A stretch of 53,301 nt of DNA from Schizophyllum amplum (GCA_007026445.1 VDMD01000146.1:1-53301); one strand, 5' to 3'. Shown: positions 34,601 to 46,361, counted from the first letter of the stretch. Numbers and translations: made by a program. The notes: generated from the letters alone by a model not told the origin.

Positions 34601-36502
34601 TCGTCGTGCTCAGCGTGGGACGGGTTCATCGTGGACGACTCTCCGCTGGATGGCCGTTTCTCGTTATTGTGCGATGGGTTGGATAGACGATGTTTCTCAT
34701 CGCCATCGACGGCAGGCGGGAGCGGTGCGGCAGTCACCTTCTCGTCGTCTGTGAGATCTGCGTCCGGGTCGCCGTAGTAGGCCTTGCCGCCGATTGAGCA
34801 TTGACGAAATATCATAGAGTTCTGGATCGAGATGAGCCATGCATACCACTGGGCGATAGAGGTGACTAACCTGCGTCAAAGTACCCGTCTTGTCCGAGAA
34901 AATGTATTGAATCTGGCCAAGGTCGTCCGAAAGGTTCCAACTGCGAGCTAGGGTAGGTTGTCCGGTCTTCTCGTAAACCATCTCCGCATCGAAGTAGATG
35001 AATGCAGCCTGGCAAGTGCGCACGAACTCGATAGAGATGTACAGTGAAATCGGGACGATGTTTTGGAACCTGGAAGAGCAAGTTAATGATGCAAGCTCGA
35101 CAAGGGCAATGGAAGACCTACGTGATGAGTGCGAACGCCCAAGTGATGAGGCCGTTGACCCTGGGGTTGTCGTCGGATTTATCGTCGCCGTAGAGCCACG
35201 GCGCGCCCTTCGGATACAGGTCCTTCTCGATGCTTGAGTCCGCGATCGCACAAGCGACCGCCATCAGAGCAAGGAGGAGGAGATTGAGCAGGACCTGCGG
35301 GTTCATCTGACGCTCGACCTTAGACCGCTTGCTCGGGGTGCCACCAGAGTTCAACACGATCTTGGTATCCTCGCCCGTGAAGACAACCAGACCGATGACC
35401 CATCGCGTATTCCGAAGCACGGTCCCGCGAAGCAAGGTCATCTGCAGGTCGACCGGGGTCTGCCCCTTGGCGTCGACAACCGTGGCGTTGAAGCGGTACA
35501 TGTTCGTCTCAGGTCGGTCGCAGTCCACCCTGAAGCTATTCTCATTGTTCATGCAGTCGTCGGCGGAGCGCAGGTGGGTAAGCGATGGCACGGCATGACG
35601 GGACTTGAGGTTTGTCTCGCCATCCAGGTTCTTGGTCTCGACGTACGCCACATTCTCGTCCTCGGAGGTGGCGCAGATGAGCACGTCGGCGGGTATTGCC
35701 TCATTGTCCCTGATCTTGACAAAATCACCGACGCGGACGTCCTCCCATGACCCCTCTCGCCATTGAGACGTCTTGGTCGTAGACTGACTGAACATGCGAT
35801 GCAGCGAGTTGCGGCGTGACTGCTGGGGGGTGTCAAAGTGGGCAGTCGGCTCGAGGGGCGCGTTCGCCTTCTCGGGGTCCTCGGGCACGGCCTTCGTCCA
35901 TCTTGGAATGGAGAGCAGCCATGAGAGGCTCGGCAGGCTATGAACGAGCGAGCTCTCCTTCGCCTGCATCGCGTTCGGGTTCTCCCACTCTGCGTCATCG
36001 AGGACGAGGATCCCCGTTCTGTTGACCTGTCGATCGGACTGGTGGCGTTTGATGTCTTCGTAGCCATCCTTGACCGCCGTTATACCGAGCACGATGAGGA
36101 GGGGGAGGATGACCAGGCCGGGCGAGATGGTGCTGAATATCCGGAAGAACTGGAGAATGGCGATGCCGAGGAAGAATCTGCAGCACACTCAGTGTGTATA
36201 GCGTAGGAAGCTGGCATGAACACGCACATGTTGGCTACCCTCCTAAACTGCTCGAGGATGTTGCGCGGCAGGAAGGTGATGATAGTGTACTTGGACGAGA
36301 TGACCTGGTTCGTCACATACGTGTGCTCCTTCTTGACGCGGCCCTTGTGGTCGCGGTACTCGTCCGGCAGGGGTTCGTTCACATATACAGAGCGCTTTGG
36401 GCCGGGTTCCCGCTTGCGCGAGAAGAGCGACTCGACGTTGAAGTCGGCGAGCTTGGCATACCACCGGGAGAAGCTGGACCCTGGGCCCTGCGCTTTCCCC
36501 AT
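31665..36502 (-). CDS. P4-ATPase phospholipid flippase, copy B (Dnf1/2-like)
   Basis: Paralogue of the flippase at 21462-26070, same role class. Start [20 protein letters not shown]; then [53 protein letters not shown] (about 34890), [44 protein letters not shown] and the tail with RGFDFATEE and [11 protein letters not shown]. After the phosphorylation site it carries a longer Ser/Pro/His-rich insert (about 34520-34740) than copy A. The frame breaks at 33281-33285 (CRVSP to LQKALVVK) and 34264-34266 (LTLQTP to [10 protein letters not shown]), each fixed by removing one base. It is transcribed after septin and FAN1-like genes on the same strand, with separate promoters. Confidence 0.93.
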
Positions 36503-37046
36503 GTACGATGAATATCCTTGCCCGCGTATAGCGAGAGGAGAGCGGAGGAGAGGGCGCACGATGAGCGGGTGCGCGGAGGGGGGAAGGGCGGGGAACTCGA
36601 TCAAACGGACATCACTGACGAGAAGAAAAGAGCCCGGCGGACCTTGCTCGAATGAACTCCAGAGCCGCGCCACATGCTTACACATTCACTCTCCGTCAGC
36701 GGACTAGCACCTGTTTGACGTCCGGCTCTGACTGAGTGGCCTCGGCTTGCTCATGCGCTTCATTGCGCGCGCTGACCTACTAAAAATTACCACACGTTCT
36801 TGGCGAGGCCCACAACCCAAGATCACATCTGCAGTACCGGGTGAATACTGTGAAAAAGCGAATGTACGAACGACGCCGACAAAAGAACAACAACAGGAAG
36901 AGAGCAAAAAAGTAATTATGTATCCAAATAGAACAGTATCCGTAAAGAGCGAAGGACGGCGCTCGAGAATGACCAGGGTATCACTTTTTGTCACCGTCCG
37001 ACTCGAAGACAAACGCGGGGCAAGAGCAGCGCCAACGGCAGGGCGT
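36503..37046. other. Spacer between flippase B and septin
   Basis: About 540 bp: promoter of the flippase gene and 3' UTR of the septin gene, the latter AT-rich with A runs near 36780-36930. No gene was recognised. Confidence 0.5.
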
Positions 37047-38293
37047 CTACTGGCCGGCAGGGCGCTGGTTGGCGTCCTTGAGCGCGAGCAGTTGCTTTGA
37101 GCGGAAAGCCTCGTAGTGAATGAGCGCCGTAGTCTCGATGAGGTCCTGCAAATGCGTCCTGCGAAAAAGATGAGCGCATGTACGAACCATGATGTTGTAA
37201 GCTCGTACCTCGTGAGGAAGTTGCGCAGGTGAACAAACTCGCAGTGGCTGGGGTCCTCGACGTTGACCACGCCCCATCGGTTCTTACGTCCACGAACTGA
37301 CTTGCCGTCCACGAGAACAGAGCTCTCTGAGCCGACAATCGCGAACGGGATGATGTCCTACGTCTCGTTAGCGCAAGTCCCCATGTAAAGGCATATGCAC
37401 GCACCCGGATGCTCTCGTTCAGCTGCTTCTCCTCCTCGTCATCCTCATCGGTGTCAAACGGATACAAGCGGATGTTGTGGTAGACCAGCTCCTCCCGGAT
37501 CTGTGTAGCAACTTAGCGACTGATATACACTCCAAGCACCTCCAAGCACCTGGACCTTGAACTTCTCCCGCTCCTCAATCGTCAAGCTGTCCGACTTGGC
37601 GATGACCGGGACGACGTTAACGACCTCGCTCAGCTTCTTCATTACAATCACGTCGATGGGGCGCAGGGAGTGTCCCGTCGGGTTGATGAAGTAGAGGCAG
37701 CAGTGGATACGCGTGTCCTGGATGTAGCGGTCGCGCTTCGCCGTGAGCTCCTTGCGCAGGTACGCGCTGTGCTGGTCCTTGATGTACTTGACAATCGGGT
37801 CCCAGCTAGTATTAAGTTCGTTAGCATATATACAGTGTTGTCGGGCCGTGAGGGCGGCGTACCAGTTCTCGTTGTTGACCTGGTCCCCGTATCCAGGCGT
37901 GTCGACAATGTTCAACCGCAGCTTGACGCCGTTCTCAACAATAACTACGCGTCGCCTGAGCCTCTATAACCCTACAAGACCACATGATAGACATACCGTG
38001 CGACACTGCCTGGATCTCCGTCGTCTGGCGCACCGGCTCGTCCGACGTGAACCGCCCCTTCGAGTCCACCAAATGCGATGCGAAAATGGTGTTAATGAGC
38101 GTGGACTTCCCCCAAACCGGTCTGGCCTGCATTGAAGTCCTCGTCAGCCCTAGTCCTACGCGGTCTTTGACACACGGCACGCACCGACGAGGATAACATT
38201 GAACTGGAAGCCGCGCTTCAAGAGCTTGTGCTCAATCTGCTGCGTGATGGAGTCGAAGCCGACGTAGGAGTCCGCGATGATTTCTTCGGCCAT
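37047..38293 (-). CDS. CDC10: Septin, CDC10 group (apparent frameshift in the P-loop)
   Basis: GTP-binding protein that polymerises into heteromeric filaments at septa and growing tips. The start MAEEIIADSYVGFDSITQQI, with IEHKLLKRGFQFNV, matches the CDC10 (S. pombe Spn2) group. The G1 P-loop is GQTGLGKSTL, G3 is DTPGYGD, G4 is AKSD; the septin region includes YIKDQHSAYLRKEL, FINPTGHSLRPID and GRKNRWGVVNVEDPSHCEF. It ends LLALKDANQRPAGQ without a coiled coil, as in CDC10. Six or so short introns, including one that joins NENC to WDPIVKY. A C5 run at 38109-38113 shifts the frame inside the P-loop between GLG and KST; four would restore it. A septin with a broken P-loop is unlikely, so a base-call error is suspected. 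Confidence 0.92.
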
Positions 38294-38637
38294 GTCTTCG
38301 GTCAGCGTGGGGGCGTGGCGGGGGCGAGAGGAACGACGCGGAGGGGAATGAGCGGTGGGCGACGAGGGCGGTTTTTCTCGCGAACGCGAATAGAGGCGCA
38401 CCGTGGAAAGTCGAAATACGAGCAAACACCCAAACAGGGGCGGACTAGCCGCTTTGGGGAAGGCGCCCACTTACGTCCACAGCCGTGAATACGGCGCGTG
38501 TTGGCTTGTCACTCCCGCGCGGCAGACAGGTAAATAGAGCAAACTACGGCGGACGATTACACTACTGTAGGGGTATACAACGAGAATATTCACACCACTG
38601 TACAACAATCCGCAGAACAAGAGATACAGCGCAATCA
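38294..38637. other. Spacer between septin and FAN1-like gene
   Basis: About 340 bp: promoter of the septin gene and 3' flank of the FAN1-like gene. Nothing else was recognised. Confidence 0.45.
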
Positions 38638-41600
38638 TACATCGTCCGTCCTTTGCCTTTTCACGACTCGAGGGCGCTGACCGGTCGCGGCTGCGAGTCT
38701 GGCCTCCTGACTCCGCAGAGTCAGCAATATTCTGAAGGAGCTCTCGTCCTCGGACTCCTCCTTGTACGCAATGGCGTCCATCTCGTCTGAGTCAGAGTCA
38801 ACATCGGCCTTGCGCGTCGTCCGCTTGCCGCTTCTTGACGACCTTGCATGGCGATGTCGGCTCTTCCACGACCTTGCAATGGTCGACGTTCGCAATGAAC
38901 GGACAAAAGGGTCTCTATCCAAACCTATATCTGGTCAGTTCTGAAAGCTCCGGGAATAAACGCACACAAGTTGACTTACACGCTGAGCAGAGTAAGGACC
39001 TTCCCGTCCGTCACATACACCTAGGCGCACTTTCCTCCTCGTTGTATGCCGACAAGGTCGGGCACTGAGTCACGTCTGGCAACGTAGTCTTCGCAGAACA
39101 AAGTGCATATAGTGACCAGAACGGCAGTGTCTATCACCTAAATGCCGTCAGTCCACACCTTCGTGACCAATGGAAGCTCAACGCACCTTGATAATGTGAA
39201 AGCAGCACATCACGGTCAAGACTCACGTCAAACCCAGTGGTATTCACAGGCACCGGACCGCCATCAGTCTCGCACACGCGATCTACACCGCACCCGTTCC
39301 GTATTCCTCCAGCCGGGCGCATATGTGGTCCTGTCGACTGCACAAGAAGACGCTAGGCTCCTCCAAGTCCAGCGGCCCCGTTTGATGGCGATGCTCGAAC
39401 GCCCCGGCACGTTGCGCCGGTCCCAGAGGATATCCCAGAACAGCAGCGCGAAAATTGACGTCAGGACGAGCTTCTCGCGAAGACTGTACGCTTGTCAGCG
39501 AACCGGAGACTGGTTGAGGCATGACAGACAGATCTCACGCAGTATAGCCCAGCTCATCGGTGTAACGCTTTTGCACGTGGTCCACCGCGCTCGATGGCAC
39601 GTCTTCCGTGTCCACGCTGTTCCACAGATGCATGAGACCGTTCTTGCCCTGCACGTCGGTCAGTGATATATCACGAAGACAGCTCTTTGATATTGACCTT
39701 CAGTTCATGGCAGGCCGCATTGTCTTCAACTTCCGCGACATGCTTGACAAGTCGGATGGTCTCCAACTTGATGCCGAAGGAGCGCCCAGATCGATGGCGA
39801 CCTGTTTCTCAGAGCCTTTGCCAGCGTCGCCATGTAGCGTTGTAAGCGCGCTCGATAACCTTCGCGGCATGTCAGCGTCTTTACAGAACTCGGCAACATG
39901 AAGTCGCACTTATCCCGACATCTTGCTGCTCAAGGGCCGTTTTGACGACGTCGTATGCACGCTGGCGGTTCAGAAGCGCCTGCAAAGTACAACCTTCAGA
40001 CACCGAGCATACGTGAGCCCTTGCCGAACTCACCTCATCTTTCGGTAACTTCGCTGCAACATCGAGCAAGAGCTTCACATATTCCGCGTACATGGCACCC
40101 GTGTCGCCCAAGCACCACCTGTTCTGTTGTACGACGATGCCGTATAGCTGGATCGCGAAATTTTTGTCCTTGTTAGCTCTCGACTTCGCGAGGACCTGCG
40201 CTCCCGTCCATAGCACGCGGGTGAGCGCAAATCCTGGTACAGCGATCATCAGTGTGGAAGTGGATGATTATACCAGCTGCACTTACCTAGCTCAAAGCGC
40301 CTCAAACTAAGCAGCTATCATCGTCTTCGCTCCTGGCCGCCTGTCCCAGTCGCTCCAGCTCTGGCTGAAATTTATCCACAGCCTCCTTGACGAGAGTCAT
40401 CTTGACCTGCGCCGCAGTATGGCACTCGTCCGTATCCTCGAGCTTCAGGAACTTGGCTGAGAATCTCGGCTTGCTGCTCTTGGCCACCGGTTGTCGAGAT
40501 GCGTCCGCAGGCCACGGGAGCCTTCCCTCTACGCGTGCCCTCAGCTGCAGAGCGTCGTAGTACAACTTCAGGGCTTCTCGAGTAGGCCATATGCGAGGAT
40601 CCCTCTGTCGGTATTGTTTGGGGTTGTAGTAGTCGTGCAGCGCGCTTTCTTGACGACTAAAATCAGGATATGTTGTTCTGTGGCGAATACGTTAGATCAA
40701 TGTGGGGGTTTGACAAGCGGGCTCTGTACTCCTATAGTACAGAACGTTCATCACGCGGAAGAACTCGTAGACCTCGGGCTTTATTTTGATACATGGCACG
40801 TCTAGTTTCCAAGTAAATGGCGGCGAATCAGGCTCAAGCGAACACTCACCGTCAACAAGCTCGTCAACGAGGAGCATCATCCTGTCGAATTGCGTGGCGG
40901 GCTGAGCTCCGACGGATTGGGCGCCCTTCTTGACAAGGAAATCCAGAGTTGGTTGCTTCGCAGTCTTCTCGAGGTCGTCAATTATTTGTTGACGGGACTT
41001 GAGCTGTATTCGGGATGAGATGAGATATGTAGTATGTAACGTTCGTCGAAGGGGCTGACCTTGCGCTTGCCGAAAATCGTGTTACACACCTGCTTCAACT
41101 GATCCGTAGTGAGGGCTTCGAGCTTGGCTCTGCGATGTGTATGTTTGAACCCAGAGCGAGGGATGGGATTAGGGAGCTTTCCAGCCTGGCGCCAGCCGAA
41201 GGTCCTGCAGTCGCTGAGCGCTCAGTGTTGCCGGGCAGATCGTTGAGGGGTAGCGGCGCGTCTGTTCGTCTGGCAGCAGTGGGGGAAGAATGGTGTCGAC
41301 GGGCTCGTCCTTGACGTGTCGTTTGCTGATCTCCATCGACCCTAGGGGCCTCGATCGACGAGAGTCCGCTGAGCTGCCTAACGCGTCTACCAGCGCGTTG
41401 TCGGTGGGCCACACCTCGTTCTTGAAGCGTCGGCTCGTTGCCAATCGTTTGGCAGGCTCAGGAGAGCGCAGAAGACTTGCTGGGCTGTCGCTGAAGCACA
41501 AGTTAGACGAGAGGAACACTTGTCGTCCCCGATACGCACTGCTTGCCTCCAAATATAAGTTCAACCATATCAAACTCTTCGGGGATAGCAAATTGGAGAA

Positions 41601-41889
41601 TTGTGCTTTAACTTCGCGCATATGTCTACATGAATTAGTGGGGGAAGTAGGAGACATAACATGCTGTCCTTACCATCCGCCCAGATTGTCGCGCACTCGA
41701 GGAGCCGATATTGTTTGGGCGTCGGGACTTGGAACCTTCTGGTGCGTCTTGACTGGGCATACTCGGAAGGGGGAGCCCAGGCTGCCCCCCAGAGACCGCG
41801 TCTACATCTGCGCTCGCCGGCGTTAATGTCAAGCGCGTATGTGATGTTGATGCCAACGTGGTTGAACAAAGAGAAGGTCCGGCAATCAA
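38638..41889 (-). CDS. Degenerate FAN1-like protein (second FAN1 homologue, frameshifted)
   Basis: Not obvious alone, but it aligns block by block with FAN1 at 17800-21014. The pairs are: EALTTDQLKQVCNTIF with the SAP segment; RVMNVLYYRST with RRMHIIFYRST; DPRIWPTREALKLYYDALQL with DIWTSRQLFLEYEDALLL; GYTALREKLVLTSIFALLFW with GFHAETRILTTLFALLFW; VPGAFEHRHQTGPLDLEEP with VPGVFVTEFQTAPLDLAED; and LFCEDYVARRDSVPDLV with LFCQDYAGRCGGVPDLI. The Glu of the first VRR-NUC motif and the PD pair remain. The EVK triplet seems replaced by GVC in the frame that otherwise aligns (GREGPYSAQR, WIETLL). At least four frame changes lie between 38800 and 39410 (clear ones at 39402-39405 and 39304-39305). The 5' exon and N-terminal region are unresolved; 41889 is a candidate start only. 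It may be a decaying gene, or a divergent protein plus base errors. Confidence 0.65.
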
Positions 41890-41978
41890 ACCCTCGACGC
41901 GCGCGCCACCCCATTCGTGGGAAACAGACCCGGGCCGGAAGCCGCCCTTTGTTCAAGACCGCCACCAACTTGATGCTC

Positions 41979-43923
41979 ATGGCCTCTAGCAATAATCTAC
42001 GTGTCCTACTTGAGCTGCCAAAAGGATCCGATGACCAGGTATATATCTGTCCTTTTTATTGAACTGTATCATGAGAAGATGTAGGCCTTGACCGAAGCTC
42101 TGACCGCGTCCATAACCGGGTCAGCCCTCGACAGCCATCCGCGAGTCTCTTTGACGGAATTGCACCATGCGATTGTCAACAGTGGTGCTGAAGGATTACT
42201 GGTATGCTTTACCGTCGCATCGCTTGTTCATCCGCTGGACCTTCGTCTAGGAGCCACTTTCTTTGATAACTCCCCTCATCTCGTGCAAGAAGGCCGGCCC
42301 GCGGAGCTCCTCATACTCATGTCTGAGTGCAGCTCTTCAAGAGAGGTCGTCATAGCGTTGCAAGAGTCCTTGGAACATCTCGCCACTCAATTTGACGACG
42401 CGGATGACGAACTTTGCGAGAGTCTCTTTCAAGTCATCGATCTGTATGCAGCAGGTAAAGTCATTCCTGATTTCCCTGCATTCGCCTTGATCAATTTATC
42501 AGCTATACCAAGGCTGAAGCTGCGACGCAAGACCGCCGTGGAGACACTCGACCCTCTACTAAAAGAGATCACACGTGTCGTCCGGTTAGCGAGTGATCAT
42601 TGCGACAAGGACGATGGACGACGCATAGTTTCAAGCGCCTCAAATCTATCTGGACAGATCTCTTCATGGATATCTGGCCTGGACGTCGATTCTCAGCAAG
42701 CGGACTTGCGTGTGTAAGTTTTCTGTTTGTCTGGCCCGAGTCGCTTTGGGGGTCTTACATCCCCCGCAGCGCCGAGCGGTTGAGGCATTAGAAGACATAC
42801 TGGCGTCATGTGCTGGAAGCATCCAATCGTCCTTGTCGCAGCGTCAGTTCAACGAAATGTTTCCCCGGCTAGCTCGTATGTCCGGCCCTCTACCTGCCGA
42901 CTGGGAGGCAGGAGCTGCGGTCATAAAATCCGCCTTGGTGAGTTAGAACTATCCCATGCTCTCCCTCTTCCTAAAATTGTCCTCAGGAAGTGCATACCTA
43001 TTTGGGTGGAATATCAAAGGCCTCCATGCCTTCCATTGGCACCCGTCCTACTCGGTCACTCAGAGGCGATCAATAGCAGCGCCGATCTCTCTTATGCGAT
43101 ACCGGCGGTGATAGCATCGTTGCAGACAAATGTCGCGCTCGACGAAACGCTAGCATTTCTTTTGCGCACCCTAAATCAACCTGAAGTCGACCTCGATCCC
43201 CACCCACTCCTCGCTCTCTCGGTCTTCCTGCCGACACTCGCCAGCATGCACCCAGATCCCTCAACACGACATATCAGCTTCCGAATTCTGTCCCTGCTCT
43301 TGTCTGCCGCTCCCTCGTCTGACCGTCTGGATATCCTCAACGCGCTGGCAACGGACCTCTCGTTGCCACAAATGACGGTCGCGTCTATTTCTCTCGTAAG
43401 GAAGCTTTCCTCCATGGAATTGATGCCGGCTCCACGGATATCTTTGGGTCGCGGAAAGCTTTACAGAGGCTGGGACAAGCGGTCCTTCAGACGAACCCGC
43501 CGGATGTTTTGACGAATACGACGAAGGAGGCATTCATGGAGTCCTCGGAGCCACGCCGGTTGACGGAAGTGCTGAGCCTGCTCTATGTACTGCTCCGCAG
43601 AGATGTTGAGAATAAGGCGCGCCGTCTTATGCTCCAGCTGGGCTCTGTTACTTTGCTAATCTGCCCGTCCTTCAGACTGGAATCCGGGATGCGGATACTC
43701 TGCGTGCTATGGAAGCCAACATTATGGCACCGCTGAGAGCGAAGCTTGACGAATGGATGGATGGAGCTAGCGACGGACATGGTGAGCGAGTAGCCCGAGA
43801 TACTGGCAGCGAATTTTGACACGCCACCCAGTGCACGACCTGATGCCGTTGGTGTCCTTGTCCATCAACGTCGAAAGAGTGGACACCGCTTTGGAAGAAC
43901 TTCGAGGTGAAGCAGCTGCGTGA
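41979..43923 (+). CDS. YAP1-binding/ALF4/glomulin-family helical repeat protein (frameshifted)
   Basis: Long alpha-helical protein resembling Pfam PF08568, which groups yeast Ybp1/Ybp2, plant ALF4 and animal glomulin. In fungi these bind the oxidative stress factor Yap1 or kinetochore parts; in animals and plants they inhibit Rbx1. Visible blocks: LLVCFTVASLVHPLDLRLGATFF, ELLILMSECSSSREVVIALQ, ELCESLFQVIDLYAAGKVIPDF, FPRLARMSGPLPADWEAG, YAIPAVIASLQTNVALDETL, LLALSVFLPTLASMHPD, RRLTEVLSLLYVLLRRDVENK and ALEELRGEAAA at the end. Start at 41973 or 41979. Frame changes are needed between 42960 and 43060 and at about 43396 (SISLV to KEAFLHGIDAGSTDIFGS). The family call rests on layout and hydrophobic pattern and is not certain. 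Confidence 0.5.
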
Positions 43924-44343
43924 ATGAATCCAGGCAAGGAATGCACTGTAATCGATCTATGGATTAGCTTTAACTGCGGTCATGGGAGTCGCGCTGGCCC
44001 AACCCCTCTGCGTGGGACATCTCGGGATTGGGCGAGCGTGTTGGCTGCAGGATGTATGTCTCTGTCTCCAACCTATAGTAGGAATCCATTCAGTGAGCGA
44101 AAGGTCCTGGTGGGCGTGTGTGCGATGTCCCGGACCCCGCGCCACTGCGGTGTGACTCAAGTGTGACTCACGTTGACCAGCAGACTTTGTTATCGTATCA
44201 GATAACTATTCAGTTAGCCGGCGTGCCTGGTAATTAGCCACAGTGGCTGAGCGCCATCTTCAGAACGCCGCAGTCAACATGCGCAGTAACGCACTCCCCT
44301 CTGCTCTTCCCTCGACGTCGGACAAGGGGACTAGACAGTCAGG
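43924..44343. other. Intergenic region
   Basis: A 420-bp spacer between two rightward genes. No recognisable gene or strong promoter element was seen. Confidence 0.5.
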
Positions 44344-46361
44344 ATGAAGCCTGCGGCGCTCGCCCTCACGTTGACTCTCTTGAGTCTAGCCAGCTCGTTC
44401 CCCACATCCGAACAGGAACCTCTAAATCTCCCTGCACTAACGCCTCCGACCAACTGGGATCTCGACCTCCTCCCCGATGTCAACGCAACTGGGAATCTCG
44501 TCTTTGAGACGGTTGGCTCTTTACTGCAACACTGGCCGAACACGAGATATCGCAATGGTGCGTGCAGAAGCAATCGCATTGACGGTGACTGACCAATTGT
44601 GTACCAGGCCACAACGTCGTGCCAGGCAGAGTTCGGCCGGGGACCGTCCTCTACCACGGCACATACAGAAATGAGGTGCCCACGATCCCAGACTGGCTTG
44701 CCATGGACCCCGAACATTCGTACATGTTCTGCCGCGGCTCGAAGACGGACGGATGCTGGCACCTCACGCTCGTCGCTACACGGCCCTCAATATCCTTTAC
44801 TTCGATGGAAGCAGCGCGGCGAAGATGGCAGGCGGGTCGATGGACTCGCAAGATTTGATGGCCTGGGGGCAGACGAACGATTCGTGGGCGTTCCGCGAAC
44901 GCGAGCTCATCAACCATCTGTGTACATGGGGGAAGCAGTACGACTTGGATGGCTTCGTGCGGATGGAGATGGACTTGTGCGTCGAGCAGGCTCACTGCCT
45001 TGTCGCCGAAGCTAACGATCTGCAGCGAGATCATGTATTGCGACTTCACAGAAGGCGTCGAGGTCGTGTCCTTCCTGAATCTTGCTTCCAGCCGCAATGG
45101 TGGTCCTGGCAGGACGCCACTCCACGGGGTTGAGGGACGAGGTGCTCATGCTCGCGGAGAGCGTCTACCCCCTGGTCCGCCTCCGCCACCCCACGCCGAT
45201 GGCATGCACGATCACCACGCACCCTACGACACTGCGCCTGCGCCCGCCGCTGCCGACATGGGCTTCCAGAGTATCCTGTCAGGCTCGTGGAGCAATCGCT
45301 ACCCAGGCGATGAACGCATCCAACTCGATGTCTCGCGGCTCACTTCCTTTTACGACGCAGCTATTGTTCCTAGCCTTGTAGATGCTCGATATGGCAAGGA
45401 GCGCTGGGACCATCGCATCATGGGCATTAGCGAAGCGGATACGAAGGCTTTCAGGGAGACCGTGGACGCGCGATTGAAGGCCGACTCGTCCAACAGTGGC
45501 ATTGATTGGAGGACACTCATACACGTCCTCGTCAACCGCTACGGCGACCGCCTCGAGCTCCTCGACCACTTCCTCAACAAGACTGTGACCGACGACGAGA
45601 CTGTGCTTCTCCAGTGGGCGAAGGAAGCGCAGACGCATTTGCGCATTATGTTGACCCCATATCTTCTGCACACCGTCGTGCCGCCTAATGTCACGACGAC
45701 GGATCTCTCATGGGTTACGCCTGCATACGAGCTCTGCAGCACAACGCACACCAGGTTTATTTCGTTCAATCCCGTGGTTTTCTCGACGTCTCGGCCTCTG
45801 AGAAGCTCATCCTCGACGCGGTCGAGTACACCACGAAGGAAATATGTAGGACGACGACACGCATGTGGGCGCAGGGCGTGCTCGCCGGCCTGGACGACGC
45901 CATCCTTCCGGAGGACACGGTTGCTGACGAGGCAGCCGTGCGACACCTAGCTAAGTCGTGGTCGGAAGAGACGCATCGCTTGATGAGCTGGTTGGACTGG
46001 AGCGTATGGGTCAAGTGCAGACCCGCCTGCTCGTTCGAGGTGAGAGGTTATGTTCAGCCGCATCGTTGCGCATCTAACAGCCTCGATAGGAAATCTGCTA
46101 CCTTCCTACTTGGCCCTTCTTCAACGGTCGTCCTGGTAGAGGGCCCGGAGGTCCTGGTGGCCCGGGTGGACCTGGTAGGCCTGGGGTCCCGGTGGGCCAG
46201 GTGGACCAGGCGGACCAGGCGGACTGGTGGAAGTTGATAGCATGCCCCATTGCCAGAGAACGATGACTACATCAGGCCCCAGCCTCGATGTGTCCCCAGG
46301 TTCGGCAATCCAGTATTTTGAGCACGTCTGTGAGGATATGTCTTGGCATATATACCGTTAG
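44344..46361 (+). CDS. Secreted protein with HGT-type domain and collagen-like tail (frameshifted)
   Basis: I do not recognise a named family. A signal peptide fits residues 1-18 (MKPAALALTLTLLSLASS). After an intron following NTRYRN come VPGRVRPGTVLYHGTYRNEV, DWLAMDPEHSYMFCRG, CWHLTLVATRP, then LYFDGSSAAKMAGGSMDSQD, WGKQYDLDGFVRMEMD and EIMYCDFTEGVEVVSFL. The later part has RYPGDERIQLDVSRLTSFYD, WRTLIHVLVNRYGDRLELLD and ICRTTTRMWAQGVLAGLDD. The C-terminus has Gly-Pro repeats (GGPGGPGGPG), so it is collagen-like. The frame breaks at 44784-44786 (TRP to LNILYFDG), between 45755 and 45815, and near 46190 inside the repeat; with the last repaired, the stop is 46359-46361, otherwise about 46252. 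Such proteins are probably extracellular. The YHGT motif is reminiscent of ADP-ribosyltransferase folds, but that is speculation. Confidence 0.6.

Larger units (their letters stand above)
31665..41889 (-). repeat. Arm B of a mirror-image duplication (FAN1-like, CDC10, flippase)
   Basis: Mirror counterpart of 17800-26070, with a septin gene between the two duplicated genes. Related to arm A only at protein level. Confidence 0.6.

Noticed and set aside
37047..38293. Septin as part of the duplicated module
   Set aside because: No second septin lies between FAN1 and flippase A, so it was either inserted into arm B or lost from arm A; nothing here decides which.
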